Under the pieces are notes generated by a model that was given only the letters and a program-made list of their open reading frames with translations, did not search any database and was not told where the DNA came from. A stretch of DNA of 64,000 nt from Ilumatobacteraceae bacterium (GTDB lineage Bacteria > Actinomycetota > Acidimicrobiia > Acidimicrobiales > Ilumatobacteraceae): contig JAWPMO010000001.1 of assembly GCA_033344875.1 (NCBI GenBank), forward strand, positions 1,885,595 through 1,949,594, written 5' to 3'. The position numbers and the translations under genes were made by a program. Below, in pieces: positions 11,127 through 19,693 of the stretch (position 1 is the stretch's first letter; each line of letters opens with the position of its first letter).

Positions 11127-12055
11127 GTGCCGGCCGCCAGGGCTTCGAGATCGGCGCGACCGTGATGCTGCCGGAGGTACAGCTGGACGTCGGCGATGCG
11201 CCGGCCGGCACCGCCGTGCTCGACCATGGGTCGGGGCCCGTATGCCCGCATGAACGTGTCGACGACACCGGTGGCGAGTTCGTGGATCGCGTGTCGCAGG
11301 GCACGCGCGCGCCACCGCGCGGCGTCGAGATCGTCGGGCGTTCGGTCGGCCTCGTCGCCGGCTTGCCGGAGCAGTGCCCGCATCGACCAGACGTCGGCTT
11401 CGATCGCTCCGGCAGCCGCGAGCCGGTGGGGATCGCCGCCACTCGTCCGCTCGGACATGAGGCCGGCCGCTCCCCCGCCCCAGCAGGCCGCTGGGCCGCA
11501 CGCACCGTGCCAGAACCCCGGGCGTTCGAGATACCAGTCCGGCGGACCGACCGTCTCGACGTCGTCGGCGGCGTCGAAACACACCGTGCCCGTGTTGGTC
11601 GCGACGAGGCCCTGGTTGTGCCAGTCGATCGTCGCCGTGCGACGCCCGTCGTCGGAGTGCCACCGATCTCCCACGGGGTCGACGGCGACGGCGGCATCGA
11701 CGAGTTGCCGTCGCCCGTCGCACATCACCTCGATCAGTGCGCGGTCGACGAGCCCGACACCCGAGGCGAACGACTTGACCCCGCGCAGGGAGCCGTCGAC
11801 GAGTTCGACGTCGCGGCCGTCGGGCCGGACCGACGCCCACACGCCGTACAGCGCACCCGGGCGCGGCGCGTGCCCGGCCTCGGCGAGGATCGCGGTCGCG
11901 TCGAGGTGCGCTTCGCAGAGCCGGGCTCCACTCACGTCGCCCGCCGCGGCGAGGTCGAACAGCGCGAGCCACCGAACACCGGTCGCGCCGTCGCCGGGTA
12001 CCCGGCTGGTCGGCAGCGAGCGCACGGCGGCCACGAGGTCACCACGTGCGGTCAC
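11123..12055 (-). CDS. Acyl-CoA dehydrogenase-like protein
   Basis: 310 residues with the helical architecture of acyl-CoA dehydrogenases, shorter than the usual 380 or so. Recognisable parts include FDLAAAGDVSGARLCEAHLDA near the N-terminus, the mid beta-domain with WYLERPGFWHGACGPAACWGGGA, and a C-terminal helical region. The GTG at 12055 overlaps the PIG-L stop (GTGA). Such proteins recur beside PIG-L deacetylases and small methyltransferases in bacterial genomes; their substrate is unknown and it may not be a fatty acyl-CoA. Confidence 0.78.
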   Translation of the reverse strand: MTARGDLVAAVRSLPTSRVPGDGATGVRWLALFDLAAAGDVSGARLCEAHLDATAILAEAGHAPRPGALYGVWASVRPDGRDVELVDGSLRGVKSFASGVGLVDRALIEVMCDGRRQLVDAAVAVDPVGDRWHSDDGRRTATIDWHNQGLVATNTGTVCFDAADDVETVGPPDWYLERPGFWHGACGPAACWGGGAAGLMSERTSGGDPHRLAAAGAIEADVWSMRALLRQAGDEADRTPDDLDAARWRARALRHAIHELATGVVDTFMRAYGPRPMVEHGGAGRRIADVQLYLRQHHGRADLEALAAGT

Positions 12056-12783
12056 ACCGCCACCCCGTCCGACTCCCCGACGATCACGTACTCGCTCGGC
12101 CAGTTGGCGATTGCGAGTTCGACCTCACCCAGCACGGGATCGTCGGCGACCTCTGCCGTGACCTGGCTGCGGTGCGATGCGATGGCGGCTCGTTTGCGGG
12201 CGCGCTCGTCGGCGGTCAGGGCGAGCGATCGCAACTCGACGTGTGCACCTGCCCGGTCGCGCAGCATCGACCAGAACAGGCCCGACACGACGGTCACCGG
12301 CCGGGGCACCGCGCCGGCGGCGCGTGCGGCCGCTCGGCCGCACGCCTCGTGGTCGGTGTGGTGGTCGTGGCTCCACGGGGCCAGCACCACGTCGATCGCG
12401 TGGCGTGCGATCGCGGTGGCGATGGCCGCCCCCAGGTCGGGTTCGCGATTCGCGACTTCGCCGTCGGGCAGACCGAGGCGCGTCAGCGGAGCACCGAGCA
12501 GTCCCAGCGCACCGAGCGCGTCGGCCTGCTCGGTGCGCCGGAGCGCGCCCAGCCTTTCGCCGTCGGCGACGTCGGGGTAGGCGGCGCCGCCGTCGGTGAC
12601 CGCGATCACGTGCACCGGGTCGGTTCGGCCTGCGAGGCGCGCGAGGTGACCGCCGAACATGAGCGCTTCGTCGTCGGGGTGTGGTGCCACCACGAGGTAG
12701 CGACCGCCCGGTGGGGTCCACGGTCGGGCCCGTGCGATCGCGTCGGACCACCCCGGGGCGAGCGGGTCGGCGCACTCCGTCAT
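12052..12783 (-). CDS. PIG-L family deacetylase
   Basis: Zinc-dependent N-deacetylase of the LmbE/PIG-L family, 243 residues. The metal motif PHPDDE is at about residues 34-39 and the distal histidine segment HDHHTDHEACGRAA near 135. Such enzymes remove acetyl groups from GlcNAc-containing lipids or small thiols. The ATG at 12783 lies 6 nt after a TAGAGC hexamer, a weak leaderless promoter. It is the first gene of the coupled deacetylase / dehydrogenase / methyltransferase unit. Confidence 0.9.
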   Translation of the reverse strand: MTECADPLAPGWSDAIARARPWTPPGGRYLVVAPHPDDEALMFGGHLARLAGRTDPVHVIAVTDGGAAYPDVADGERLGALRRTEQADALGALGLLGAPLTRLGLPDGEVANREPDLGAAIATAIARHAIDVVLAPWSHDHHTDHEACGRAAARAAGAVPRPVTVVSGLFWSMLRDRAGAHVELRSLALTADERARKRAAIASHRSQVTAEVADDPVLGEVELAIANWPSEYVIVGESDGVAV

Positions 12784-12856
12784 GCACAGGCTCTACCCCG
12801 TCCCGGTCGGGTTGAAGCGCCTGCGTCAAGTCGACCGGAAGTGGGTAGTCGAAGGC

Positions 12857-13642
12857 GTGCCCATTCCCCAGCGTCGAACCCACCCCCCGACGATCCGGCG
12901 CGTCGGGATCGTGCTGCCCGCTCGCGACGAAGCCGGTCGCGTCGCCGACGCGATCGTCGCGATCGGCGAAGCGGCCGCGGCGGTCGTCCACCGCGTCGAC
13001 GTGTCGGTCATGGTCGTCGACCACGGCAGCACCGACGCGACCCGAGTCGAAGCGGAGCGCGCCCTCGACGTCATCCGGCAGCGTGTAACCCGCGCCGGGT
13101 TGGTCTCCGCGACGCGAGGCGGGGTGGGAACCGCACGCCACATCGGAATCCGGGCGCTCACCGACGGCTGGGAGGACCCTGCGGCTACGTGGTTGCTGTC
13201 GACCGACGCCGACTCACGTGTCCGCCCCGACTGGATCCGCCGGTATCTCCGTCATGCCGAAGCGGGCACCATGGCGGTCGCCGGGATCGTCGATCTGTTC
13301 GATGACGGCGAGGCCGACGATTTCCGTGACCGTTGGCGTTGCGACTACGGCTCGACGCTCATGGCCGACGGTCGCCACCCGCACGCCCACGCGGCCAACC
13401 TCGGTGTCCGACTCGACGCCTACCGGAGCGTCGGTGGATTCCGTGATGTCGGGCCGGCCGACGACCGCGACCTCTGGAGCCGTCTCCGACAGCGCGGTGT
13501 CGAACCGGTCGCCGACGCATCGATCGTGGTCGACACCAGCGGACGCCGGGCGGGACGGGTGCCGACCGGGTTCGCCCACGCGCTGGCGACGCTGTACCCG
13601 GCCGGCCGGGACCGTCTGGGCGACCGACCGCTGGCGGGCTGA
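12857..13642 (+). CDS. Family 2 glycosyltransferase
   Basis: GT-A fold transferase with VLPARDEAGRV near the N-terminus, VDHGSTDATR, the DxD-containing STDADSR and the acceptor region GFRDVGPADDRDLWSRL. From the GTG at 12857 it is 261 residues. The frame is open to an ATG at 12782, but that would overlap the PIG-L promoter and add an unusual basic N-terminus. Divergent from the PIG-L unit, with which it probably acts on the same glycoconjugate. Confidence 0.8.
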   Translation: MPIPQRRTHPPTIRRVGIVLPARDEAGRVADAIVAIGEAAAAVVHRVDVSVMVVDHGSTDATRVEAERALDVIRQRVTRAGLVSATRGGVGTARHIGIRALTDGWEDPAATWLLSTDADSRVRPDWIRRYLRHAEAGTMAVAGIVDLFDDGEADDFRDRWRCDYGSTLMADGRHPHAHAANLGVRLDAYRSVGGFRDVGPADDRDLWSRLRQRGVEPVADASIVVDTSGRRAGRVPTGFAHALATLYPAGRDRLGDRPLAG

Positions 13643-13721
13643 CCGTCGGGTCCGCTCACCCCATCGGGTGAAACGCGACCGGGCGGCGTAGTTCCGTCGA
13701 CGGTTGGGTAACCGACCCGGC

Positions 13722-14378
13722 GTGACACTCACCTCCGACTCCGATCGACGGACTCCGAGGCGCTGCGCCGAAGAGCTGTTCGAGCAACACCGCGACCTGG
13801 CGAGCTCGATCGCACGGCGGTACGCGACGACGCCACACGCGGCCGACATCGGTCAGGTCGCCGACATCGCGCTGTGGAGCGCAGCGACGCGATTCGACCC
13901 GGCTCGTGGCGCGTTCGAAGGCTTCGCGGCCGTCACGATCTCCGGCGAGATCAAGAAGTTCCTGCGTTGCGCCGGGTGGGCGGTCCGTGTCGGACGTCGG
14001 CGCCAGGAGGACGCTCTCCGGCTTCGACAGGTGGCGGACGACCTGACGGTGCGACTCGCCCGCACGCCCGACCGATCGGACCTGGCCGATGCGACGGGAT
14101 GGACCATCGGACGCGTCGACGACGCGATCCGGTGCAGCGCGGCCCGGTTCAGCGAACCCGCGAGCCATCACCTCGGCATGGATGTCGTCGACGTGGCGGA
14201 GTCGTTCGAGTCGATGATCGAACTCCTGCCCGATCTCGAACGCTCGATCGTGCGGATGACGTACGTCGGGGGTCTGACCCAGCGAGAGATCGGTGAGCAC
14301 CTCGCGATCTCCCAGACCATGGTGCACCGGCGGCTCCGGCGGGCGCACCGGTTGCTGGCGGTGTCGCTCGCGACCTGA
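13722..14378 (+). CDS. SigB/SigF-type RNA polymerase sigma factor
   Basis: About 218 residues with sigma region 2 (ELFEQHRDLASSIARRYA; DIGQVADIALWSAATRFDPARGAFEGFA), region 3 (RTPDRSDLADATGW) and a region 4 helix-turn-helix (LTQREIGEHLAISQTMVHRRLRRA). This is the architecture of the stress/sporulation SigB/F/G group. No anti-sigma or anti-anti-sigma gene is adjacent, unlike rsbW-sigB loci. The GTG at 13722 is chosen over a TTG at 13704. Nearby katE and the YdaD-like SDR are the kind of genes such sigmas control. Confidence 0.88.
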   Translation: MTLTSDSDRRTPRRCAEELFEQHRDLASSIARRYATTPHAADIGQVADIALWSAATRFDPARGAFEGFAAVTISGEIKKFLRCAGWAVRVGRRRQEDALRLRQVADDLTVRLARTPDRSDLADATGWTIGRVDDAIRCSAARFSEPASHHLGMDVVDVAESFESMIELLPDLERSIVRMTYVGGLTQREIGEHLAISQTMVHRRLRRAHRLLAVSLAT

Positions 14379-14379
14379 G

Positions 14380-14694
14380 TCAGTCGGTCTCGAACAACCC
14401 GTTCAGTTCGACGACCTCGCGCACCCAGGCCACCGAACCCGGCGCCTGACCCTTCATCTTCGGCGTGATGGCGAGTTCGCCCACGAACAGCGCCGTGTCG
14501 GCCGGCAGCCGCCACTTGATCTCGTGGTAGAGCCGCGACTGGGTCAACGACGAGGTCACGAGGAGGTGACGAGCAGCGAGCGCGGTGCCCTCCCCCAGAT
14601 CGGTGAGGTCGAGATCGTGCGCGTCGGCCTCGTCGTCGAGCACGACGGTGTACAACCGGACGACTTCCATGGCACGAATGTCTCCGGCGGCCAT
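14380..14694 (-). CDS. Hypothetical protein
   Basis: 104 residues from the ATG at 14694, which has GGAGGGG about 10 nt upstream; a second ATG lies at 14670. The sequence alternates strands and acidic turns (VVRLYTVVLDDEADAHDLDL; ALFVGELAITPKMKG) and has no signal peptide or membrane segment. It converges on the sigma factor gene with a 1-nt gap. I do not recognise the family. Confidence 0.55.
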   Translation of the reverse strand: MAAGDIRAMEVVRLYTVVLDDEADAHDLDLTDLGEGTALAARHLLVTSSLTQSRLYHEIKWRLPADTALFVGELAITPKMKGQAPGSVAWVREVVELNGLFETD

Positions 14695-14898
14695 CGTGCC
14701 GAAACCCCTCCGACGATGGCCCGGAGCCCCGCCCCCGCTCGGCGGCGACAGGTACGACCGGGTGAAAGACGACGTCCCCACTCATCACCGACGCCGCATC
14801 GGCCGCGTGCCGGCCGGCACCGCACCAGCGCTGGACCGCTCGATCGTGACCCCGTCGACCTCGGATTCGGTGCCGGCGCAGTGGGGTACTCCATCGGC

Positions 14899-15798
14899 AT
14901 GAACGACGAGACAACCGTTCCGGACGACACGACCGATCCGCGCGAAGGACAGGGCGGGCCACCTGCCCAGTCGATCGACCACCCCGGCACGAGCGCCCAG
15001 CTGGAACCTGCACCCGACCACGGCGAGGACACGTACGAGGGTGCCGGTCGCCTGACCGATCGGGTGGCGATCATCACCGGTGGCGACTCGGGGATCGGGC
15101 GGGCCACCACGATCGCCTTCGCCCGGGAAGGCGCCGACGTCGTGGTCGTCCACCTGCCAGGCGAGGCCGAAGACGCCGCCGAGGTGGCACGGCTCGTCGA
15201 CGCTGCGGGTCGCTCGGCGCTGACGATCGCCGCCGATCTACGTGAGCACGAGGCCTGTCGTATGGTCGTCGACCGGACGGTCGAGCGGTTCGGACGACTC
15301 GACATCCTGGTGAACAACGCCGCCTACCAGTGTGCGCTCACCGACGGGTTCGTCTCGCTCAGCGCCGAGCAACTCGAGCGCACGTTCCGCACCAACGTGT
15401 TCGCGACCGTGTGGCTCACGCAGGCCGCGCTCGACCACATGCCGCCCGGGTCGACGGTGATCAACACCGCGTCGATCCAGGCCTACGACCCGTCGCCCGA
15501 CCTCGTCGACTACGCGTGCACGAAGGCGGCCATCGTCAACCTCACGCGCGCGTTGGGCGTCCAGCTGGCCGATCGCGGCATCCGCGTCAACGCGGTCGCC
15601 CCGGGCCCGGTGTGGACACCGCTGATTCCCGCCACGATGCCGCCCGACCGGGTCAAGGGGTTCGGTGAGGACACACCGCTCGGCCGCCCCGGTCAGCCGG
15701 CCGAGCTGGCGCCGACCTTCGTGTTCCTGGCCTCGGACGCATCGACCTACATCACCGGCGAGACGATCGCAGTCACCGGCGGCCGTCCGACGCCATGA
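14899..15798 (+). CDS. Short-chain dehydrogenase, YdaD/YghA-like
   Basis: 299-residue SDR with a polar 50-residue N-terminal extension typical of the YdaD/YghA (general stress protein 39) group. The NAD(P) motif TGGDSGIGRA, then NNAAYQ, the catalytic Ser in NTASIQAY and Tyr-Lys in YACTKAA are all present, as is GRPGQPAELA near the end. In Bacillus, ydaD belongs to the SigB regulon, which fits the sigma factor gene nearby. TACTCC 6 nt before the ATG could be a weak leaderless -10. Confidence 0.9.
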   Translation: MNDETTVPDDTTDPREGQGGPPAQSIDHPGTSAQLEPAPDHGEDTYEGAGRLTDRVAIITGGDSGIGRATTIAFAREGADVVVVHLPGEAEDAAEVARLVDAAGRSALTIAADLREHEACRMVVDRTVERFGRLDILVNNAAYQCALTDGFVSLSAEQLERTFRTNVFATVWLTQAALDHMPPGSTVINTASIQAYDPSPDLVDYACTKAAIVNLTRALGVQLADRGIRVNAVAPGPVWTPLIPATMPPDRVKGFGEDTPLGRPGQPAELAPTFVFLASDASTYITGETIAVTGGRPTP

Positions 15799-16128
15799 TC
15801 CACCGCCGGCGCTCGTCGTCATGTGGGTCAACCAGATCGCCCGCCGGCCAGCCGCCACGGCCCAGGTTCAGGTCAACTGTGTCTCGTCGCCGGGCGTGTC
15901 GACCACCGCGGTGCACAGTGGCGCTCGGCTCCAGCCGGCCCTCGCCATCACGGGACGATTGAATCAGGACGGCCGATCTCGGAGGCACCAAGGGCTCGGG
16001 TCGGCGACGGGCTGGCCCGATGGCGATGTGTACCAACCGTCAGGTGGTGCGGGACCGTCTGACGGACCCGGCTGTTCAGCAACTCGAACAGTGACAACGA
16101 CACGTCGTCCTTGGCGGACCGGCCGACA
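15799..16128. other. Intergenic region without a convincing gene
   Basis: About 330 bp between the SDR and the SGNH hydrolase unit. No ORF here has a recognisable domain, start signal or conserved-looking composition. It ends in the promoter of the SGNH unit. Confidence 0.6.
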
Positions 16129-16134
16129 TACAGT
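16129..16134 (+). promoter_or_regulatory. -10 element of the SGNH hydrolase unit
   Basis: TACAGT followed by a 5-nt spacer and an ATG that opens a 27-codon upstream ORF. Confidence 0.45.
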
Positions 16135-16139
16135 GCAGC

Positions 16140-16223
16140 ATGGCGGATTATCGGACCCGCTTCGGCGACTCCCGCGACATCGGCCGCGCCCGCGGGAGCG
16201 GCCCCTGGGTGGGTTCACCATGA
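16140..16223 (+). CDS. Candidate leaderless upstream ORF, 27 aa
   Basis: ATG at 16140, 5 nt after a TACAGT element. It encodes a polar Arg/Gly-rich 27-residue peptide (MADYRTRFGDSRDIGRARGS onward) ending at a TGA that overlaps the ATG of the SGNH gene (ATGA). The peptide has no recognisable domain; its role may only be to deliver ribosomes to the downstream start. Confidence 0.35.
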   Translation: MADYRTRFGDSRDIGRARGSGPWVGSP

Positions 16224-16855
16224 CTCGCCGGACCGTCGTCTCCATCGTTGCGATCGCCGTCGCGATCATGACGGTAGGAGGACTTGTGCTGCGTGAACGC
16301 CAGTCGCGCCCTGATCATGACGACCCGTTCGACTCGAACAGCGTCGTGATGCTGGGCGACAGCATCACCGAACAGGTCGACTGGTCGTCGCTGCTGGGGC
16401 CGTCGGTCGTCAACCGTGGCTTCTCCGGCTACACCACCGCCCAGCTGGTCCCCGTCGCCCGGAATCTGGCTACGGCCCAGCCGCGGATGGTGTTCGTGCT
16501 GACCGGAACCAACGACATTCGCGACGATCACCCGCCGTCGTGGACCGTACGTCACCTCGACGCGATCCTGACAGCGTTGGCGACACGATCACCGACGACA
16601 CGTGTCGTCGTGCAGTCGGTGCTTCCGCGCGCCGACGTCCCGGCCGCAGTCGATGCGGTGAACGCCGCGATCATGCACCTCGCCGACGAACGGGACGTGG
16701 AGTTTCTCGATCTGCACGCGTCGTTCGACGACGGCGCCGGCGGGCTTCGTCGGGCTGACACGACCGACGGCATCCACTTGACATCGGCCGCATACGCGCG
16801 CTGGGCGGAACTGGTCCGTCGTACGGCCGAGCAATCCGCGACGTTCGACGGGTGA
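16220..16855 (+). CDS. Membrane-anchored SGNH/GDSL hydrolase
   Basis: 211 residues. A basic start (MTRRT) and a hydrophobic helix at about residues 6-24 indicate a signal anchor, so the catalytic domain is outside. Block I GDSIT (Ser about 48), block III GTND and block V DGIHLTSAAY (Asp and His) complete an SGNH esterase. Such enzymes deacylate polysaccharides or peptidoglycan. The start overlaps the upstream ORF stop. Confidence 0.85.
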   Translation: MTRRTVVSIVAIAVAIMTVGGLVLRERQSRPDHDDPFDSNSVVMLGDSITEQVDWSSLLGPSVVNRGFSGYTTAQLVPVARNLATAQPRMVFVLTGTNDIRDDHPPSWTVRHLDAILTALATRSPTTRVVVQSVLPRADVPAAVDAVNAAIMHLADERDVEFLDLHASFDDGAGGLRRADTTDGIHLTSAAYARWAELVRRTAEQSATFDG

Positions 16856-16904
16856 CGCCCCTTCGCCACGGCACGACGGGGATGACGCGACTCCCGACCG
16901 CCAG

Positions 16905-16910
16905 TACTGT
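16905..16910 (+). promoter_or_regulatory. -10 element of a leaderless promoter (membrane protein)
   Basis: TACTGT, 7-nt spacer, ATG at 16918. Confidence 0.5.
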
Positions 16911-16917
16911 CCTCCAT

Positions 16918-19143
16918 ATGGATCGGCCGGTGGGCAACGAGGCGACCCCTCAGTTGCCGCCGCGCGACCCGCACGCGGTCAGCGACGAACAGGCGCAACT
17001 CGACCTCGCGACGGGTGACTCCTCAGCGGCTGCGATGCGACGCGTCGAGTGGCAGCCCTACGATGAACCCGAGCTGCTCCCGCTGGTCGGCGCGAAACGG
17101 GCGCTGATCGCTGCCCGGACGATTGTCGGGGCGTGGGCGGTCGCGCTGCTGGTCGTCGCCGTCGTCGTCCGACGAAACGCTCCCACCGATATGGCCGGCA
17201 ACGGAGTGCGGGCCGTCGGTGCGGTCGGGATCGTGGCGGCGGTCGGTGCCGCAGTCACCGGTTGGTACTGGTCCGACCGGCTGACGCAGAACGTGCACCG
17301 GCTGGGTAGCCGCCTGCCACCTCGACGGCGGTGTGTCAGCGCCTGGGCGTCGCCGATGGTGTGGGCGGGCGTGCTCGGTGCGACCGTGCTGCAGCTCGCC
17401 CCGACCGAGCTCATCGACGTGCGCCCCGTGATCGCCATCACGATCTTCACAGCGGCGGTGGCGCGACCGTACGCCCTGTGTCGACGGTTGGTGAAGTCGC
17501 TCTCCCGCGTCGATTCCGACGTGCTGATCGGCACCGCATTCGTCTTGGACCTGGCCGGGTTCGGGCTCGTGTGGTGGCAACTCTGGACCTGGCCCGGGCA
17601 GCTCACCCAGGCGGATCTCGGCGCGGCCGACACACTGATCGGACTCGGTGGAGCAGCGATGGTCGCGCTCGCCACCAATGTCATCGTGTGGCACCTGCTG
17701 CTGCGAGATGTCGACGCCAAGGTGGTGCACCGCACCATCGCGCTCCGCACGCGCGACGAACACCGTCAACTTCGGCTTCGTGGCATCGACCCGATGGACC
17801 CGGAAGTGAGATGGGCCCTGCTGAGGACCCGTCAGGAGGAGTACGCGGCCGAGCGACGGGTTGCCGAGCAAGAGTCGTCCGTTGCCGAGCGAACCACCGC
17901 CCACGCTGGCCCCGCCAACCTGTCGACCGACGAGCGTCGAGCCGACGACACCGCCGCCCCCTCGACAGGCGACGCCGAGGCTGCCGCCGACGCGGTCGCC
18001 GACCGCATCCGCGACCGACTACGCCTCGCGGCCGAGGCGCCACCGAAGTCGGCGCCCGATGCCGACCTCGAAGACCCTGAGGTCGACGTGGTAGCACCGT
18101 CGCCTCCGCCGGACCGACGCCTCGACGTCGTCGCGCGACTCGCCAGCCGGGCCGCAGCGTCACGTCGACCCACCGATGACTCCACACGTCGACAGGCGAA
18201 GCCCGTCGGGAGCCACGACCGACGAGCCGTCGAGCCACCGGCCCGCGACCGTCTGGAGCGGATCGCCCGGCGGCTCGGAGAGAGCGAGCACCGCGACTCC
18301 GACGAAACCGTCCTCGACCGACTGGCGCGATACGGCATCAGCCCCCCGGCCGAGGCGGAACCGATCCCCGACCGCTCGCTCGACGGCCCCGTCGACCCGG
18401 GCGAGTTGGTTGGCCCGGGCCTGACCGTGCAGCGGTTGTACCTGCTCGAGCTCGTGCGATACCTCGTCCTGCTCTCGCTGGCGGCGATCGCCGCCGCGGC
18501 CGCTTGGCTGATCACGCGCACCGTCACGATCGAGCTCGTCGACGGAACGATCCCTGCGCCGGATGTCAAGCGACTCGAACTCGCGCGCCGGCTCACCGTG
18601 GGCGCGTTGGCCATCTCGCTCGCGCTCGCATCGCTGTGGGCAGCTGCAGTCGGCCGTTGGTCCCGCCGGAGCGGGGCGGAGGACACCTCGGCGGGTCGGG
18701 ATCTCGCGCTGTTCGGCGTCGCGGCGACCGCGAACGTGGTGATGATCGTGGCCACTTCGGACCGGCCCGGCACCAGCTCGCTCGCCATGCTCGTCTGTCT
18801 CACGACGGCCACCTGGTCGATCTCCGGCATCGTCCGGGTCCAGGACTGGTTCCGCCGCCGGTCGACGCTGACCACGGCCTGGCTCTGGATGCTGGCGATT
18901 CTGAGTCTCACGTCGTGGGTCGGCCGGTTCCTCCAGCCGATCGAGGCGCGGGACGAGGTCGAGCTGATCACCTTCACCGGCGCCGCGGTCAGCATCACTG
19001 CTGCGGTCGCCGTCGTGCTTGCCGGACTCGCCACGGCGGACATCGAAGAAGCGATCCGGTTCTCCCACCCACCCGAGGACGAGTCCGAGCCCGATGTCCG
19101 CACCATGTTGCCGTTCGGCTCCCACATCTCCGGCCCATCCTGA
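16918..19143 (+). CDS. Large polytopic membrane protein, unknown function
   Basis: 741 residues from the ATG at 16918; the frame is open back to a GTG at 16852 that overlaps the previous stop. Two blocks of about six predicted transmembrane helices (roughly residues 60-290 and 525-720) flank a long, charged, Arg/Asp/Ala-rich cytoplasmic segment that includes coiled-coil-like EEYAAERRVAEQESS. No transporter or enzyme motif is visible. I do not recognise the family. Confidence 0.75.
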   Translation: MDRPVGNEATPQLPPRDPHAVSDEQAQLDLATGDSSAAAMRRVEWQPYDEPELLPLVGAKRALIAARTIVGAWAVALLVVAVVVRRNAPTDMAGNGVRAVGAVGIVAAVGAAVTGWYWSDRLTQNVHRLGSRLPPRRRCVSAWASPMVWAGVLGATVLQLAPTELIDVRPVIAITIFTAAVARPYALCRRLVKSLSRVDSDVLIGTAFVLDLAGFGLVWWQLWTWPGQLTQADLGAADTLIGLGGAAMVALATNVIVWHLLLRDVDAKVVHRTIALRTRDEHRQLRLRGIDPMDPEVRWALLRTRQEEYAAERRVAEQESSVAERTTAHAGPANLSTDERRADDTAAPSTGDAEAAADAVADRIRDRLRLAAEAPPKSAPDADLEDPEVDVVAPSPPPDRRLDVVARLASRAAASRRPTDDSTRRQAKPVGSHDRRAVEPPARDRLERIARRLGESEHRDSDETVLDRLARYGISPPAEAEPIPDRSLDGPVDPGELVGPGLTVQRLYLLELVRYLVLLSLAAIAAAAAWLITRTVTIELVDGTIPAPDVKRLELARRLTVGALAISLALASLWAAAVGRWSRRSGAEDTSAGRDLALFGVAATANVVMIVATSDRPGTSSLAMLVCLTTATWSISGIVRVQDWFRRRSTLTTAWLWMLAILSLTSWVGRFLQPIEARDEVELITFTGAAVSITAAVAVVLAGLATADIEEAIRFSHPPEDESEPDVRTMLPFGSHISGPS

Positions 19144-19476
19144 AGGCCGCTCGAACACGCCGAGCAGCCACGGTGGCGCGGTGCGCGAGGTGGCGGAAGC
19201 GGACGGCTGGAGCGTGTTCGCACACCTCGTGGTGGTGGGTTCGACGCTGCTCGCTTTCCATCGCGACCGACGTCGCCATCTCGGCGATGCCGGATGACCG
19301 ACCTTCTGGCTCTGGTCCACGGGCTCCGGTTCGCCATAGCGGCCGGCCACCTCCGTGCGTCGATGGTCGGCCTCGTGCGCCATTCGGCTTCGACACCGGT
19401 TGGGACGACGGTCGCAGGTCGCTGCAGACGGTGGTCGTGTCGTTCACCAGGGTGCGCTCCGTCTGTATTCCGCGAT

Positions 19477-19500
19477 GCACATCGGCACATCGGCACATCG
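19477..19500. repeat. Three tandem copies of an 8-mer
   Basis: GCACATCG occurs three times in direct succession. Too short to assign a role. Confidence 0.8.
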
Positions 19501-19628
19501 ATGGAGTTCTGCCTTCTCGCGTTCGTGACGTTCTGGTCACCAGCGCGTCGCCCGATCGACCCCGCGTCTCGGTGTCAGGCCGGGTCGTCGATGACCGACC
19601 ATGAGGATCTGCGTCGGAGTTGCACGCG

Positions 19629-19652
19629 CCGCTCCGTTCGCTCACGGAGCGG
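19629..19652 (-). terminator. Hairpin downstream of the UXS gene
   Basis: Perfect 9-bp stem CCGCTCCGT / ACGGAGCGG with a 6-nt loop, 42 bp beyond the stop codon of the minus-strand sugar operon. There is no T-tract, so it would be a U-less actinobacterial-type terminator or an mRNA-stabilising hairpin. Confidence 0.45.
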
Positions 19653-19693
19653 AAGGTCGTCGCGTCGGTTGCGCGTCGAGGGCGTGCCAGGGG

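Larger units (their letters stand above)
19144..19693. other. 550-bp gene-poor gap before the polysaccharide locus
   Basis: No ORF here has a credible start, domain or codon pattern; those crossing it run antisense into neighbours. It contains a triple 8-mer and a strong hairpin, listed separately. It marks the border of the polysaccharide locus. Confidence 0.6.

Noticed and set aside
13684-13711. Autoregulatory SigF-type promoter for the sigma gene (GGGTAA at 13706)
   Set aside because: No -35 of the right type at acceptable spacing; the hexamer alone is too short.
17832-19496. 554-codon minus-strand ORF antisense to the large membrane protein
   Set aside because: Ser/Arg-rich low-complexity translation without start signal; the plus frame gives well-formed membrane helices.
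19144-19693. Short ORFs such as one ending at 19297 and one starting at 19501
   Set aside because: No ribosome-binding site or -10 element, no domain, and frames that run into neighbours antisense.
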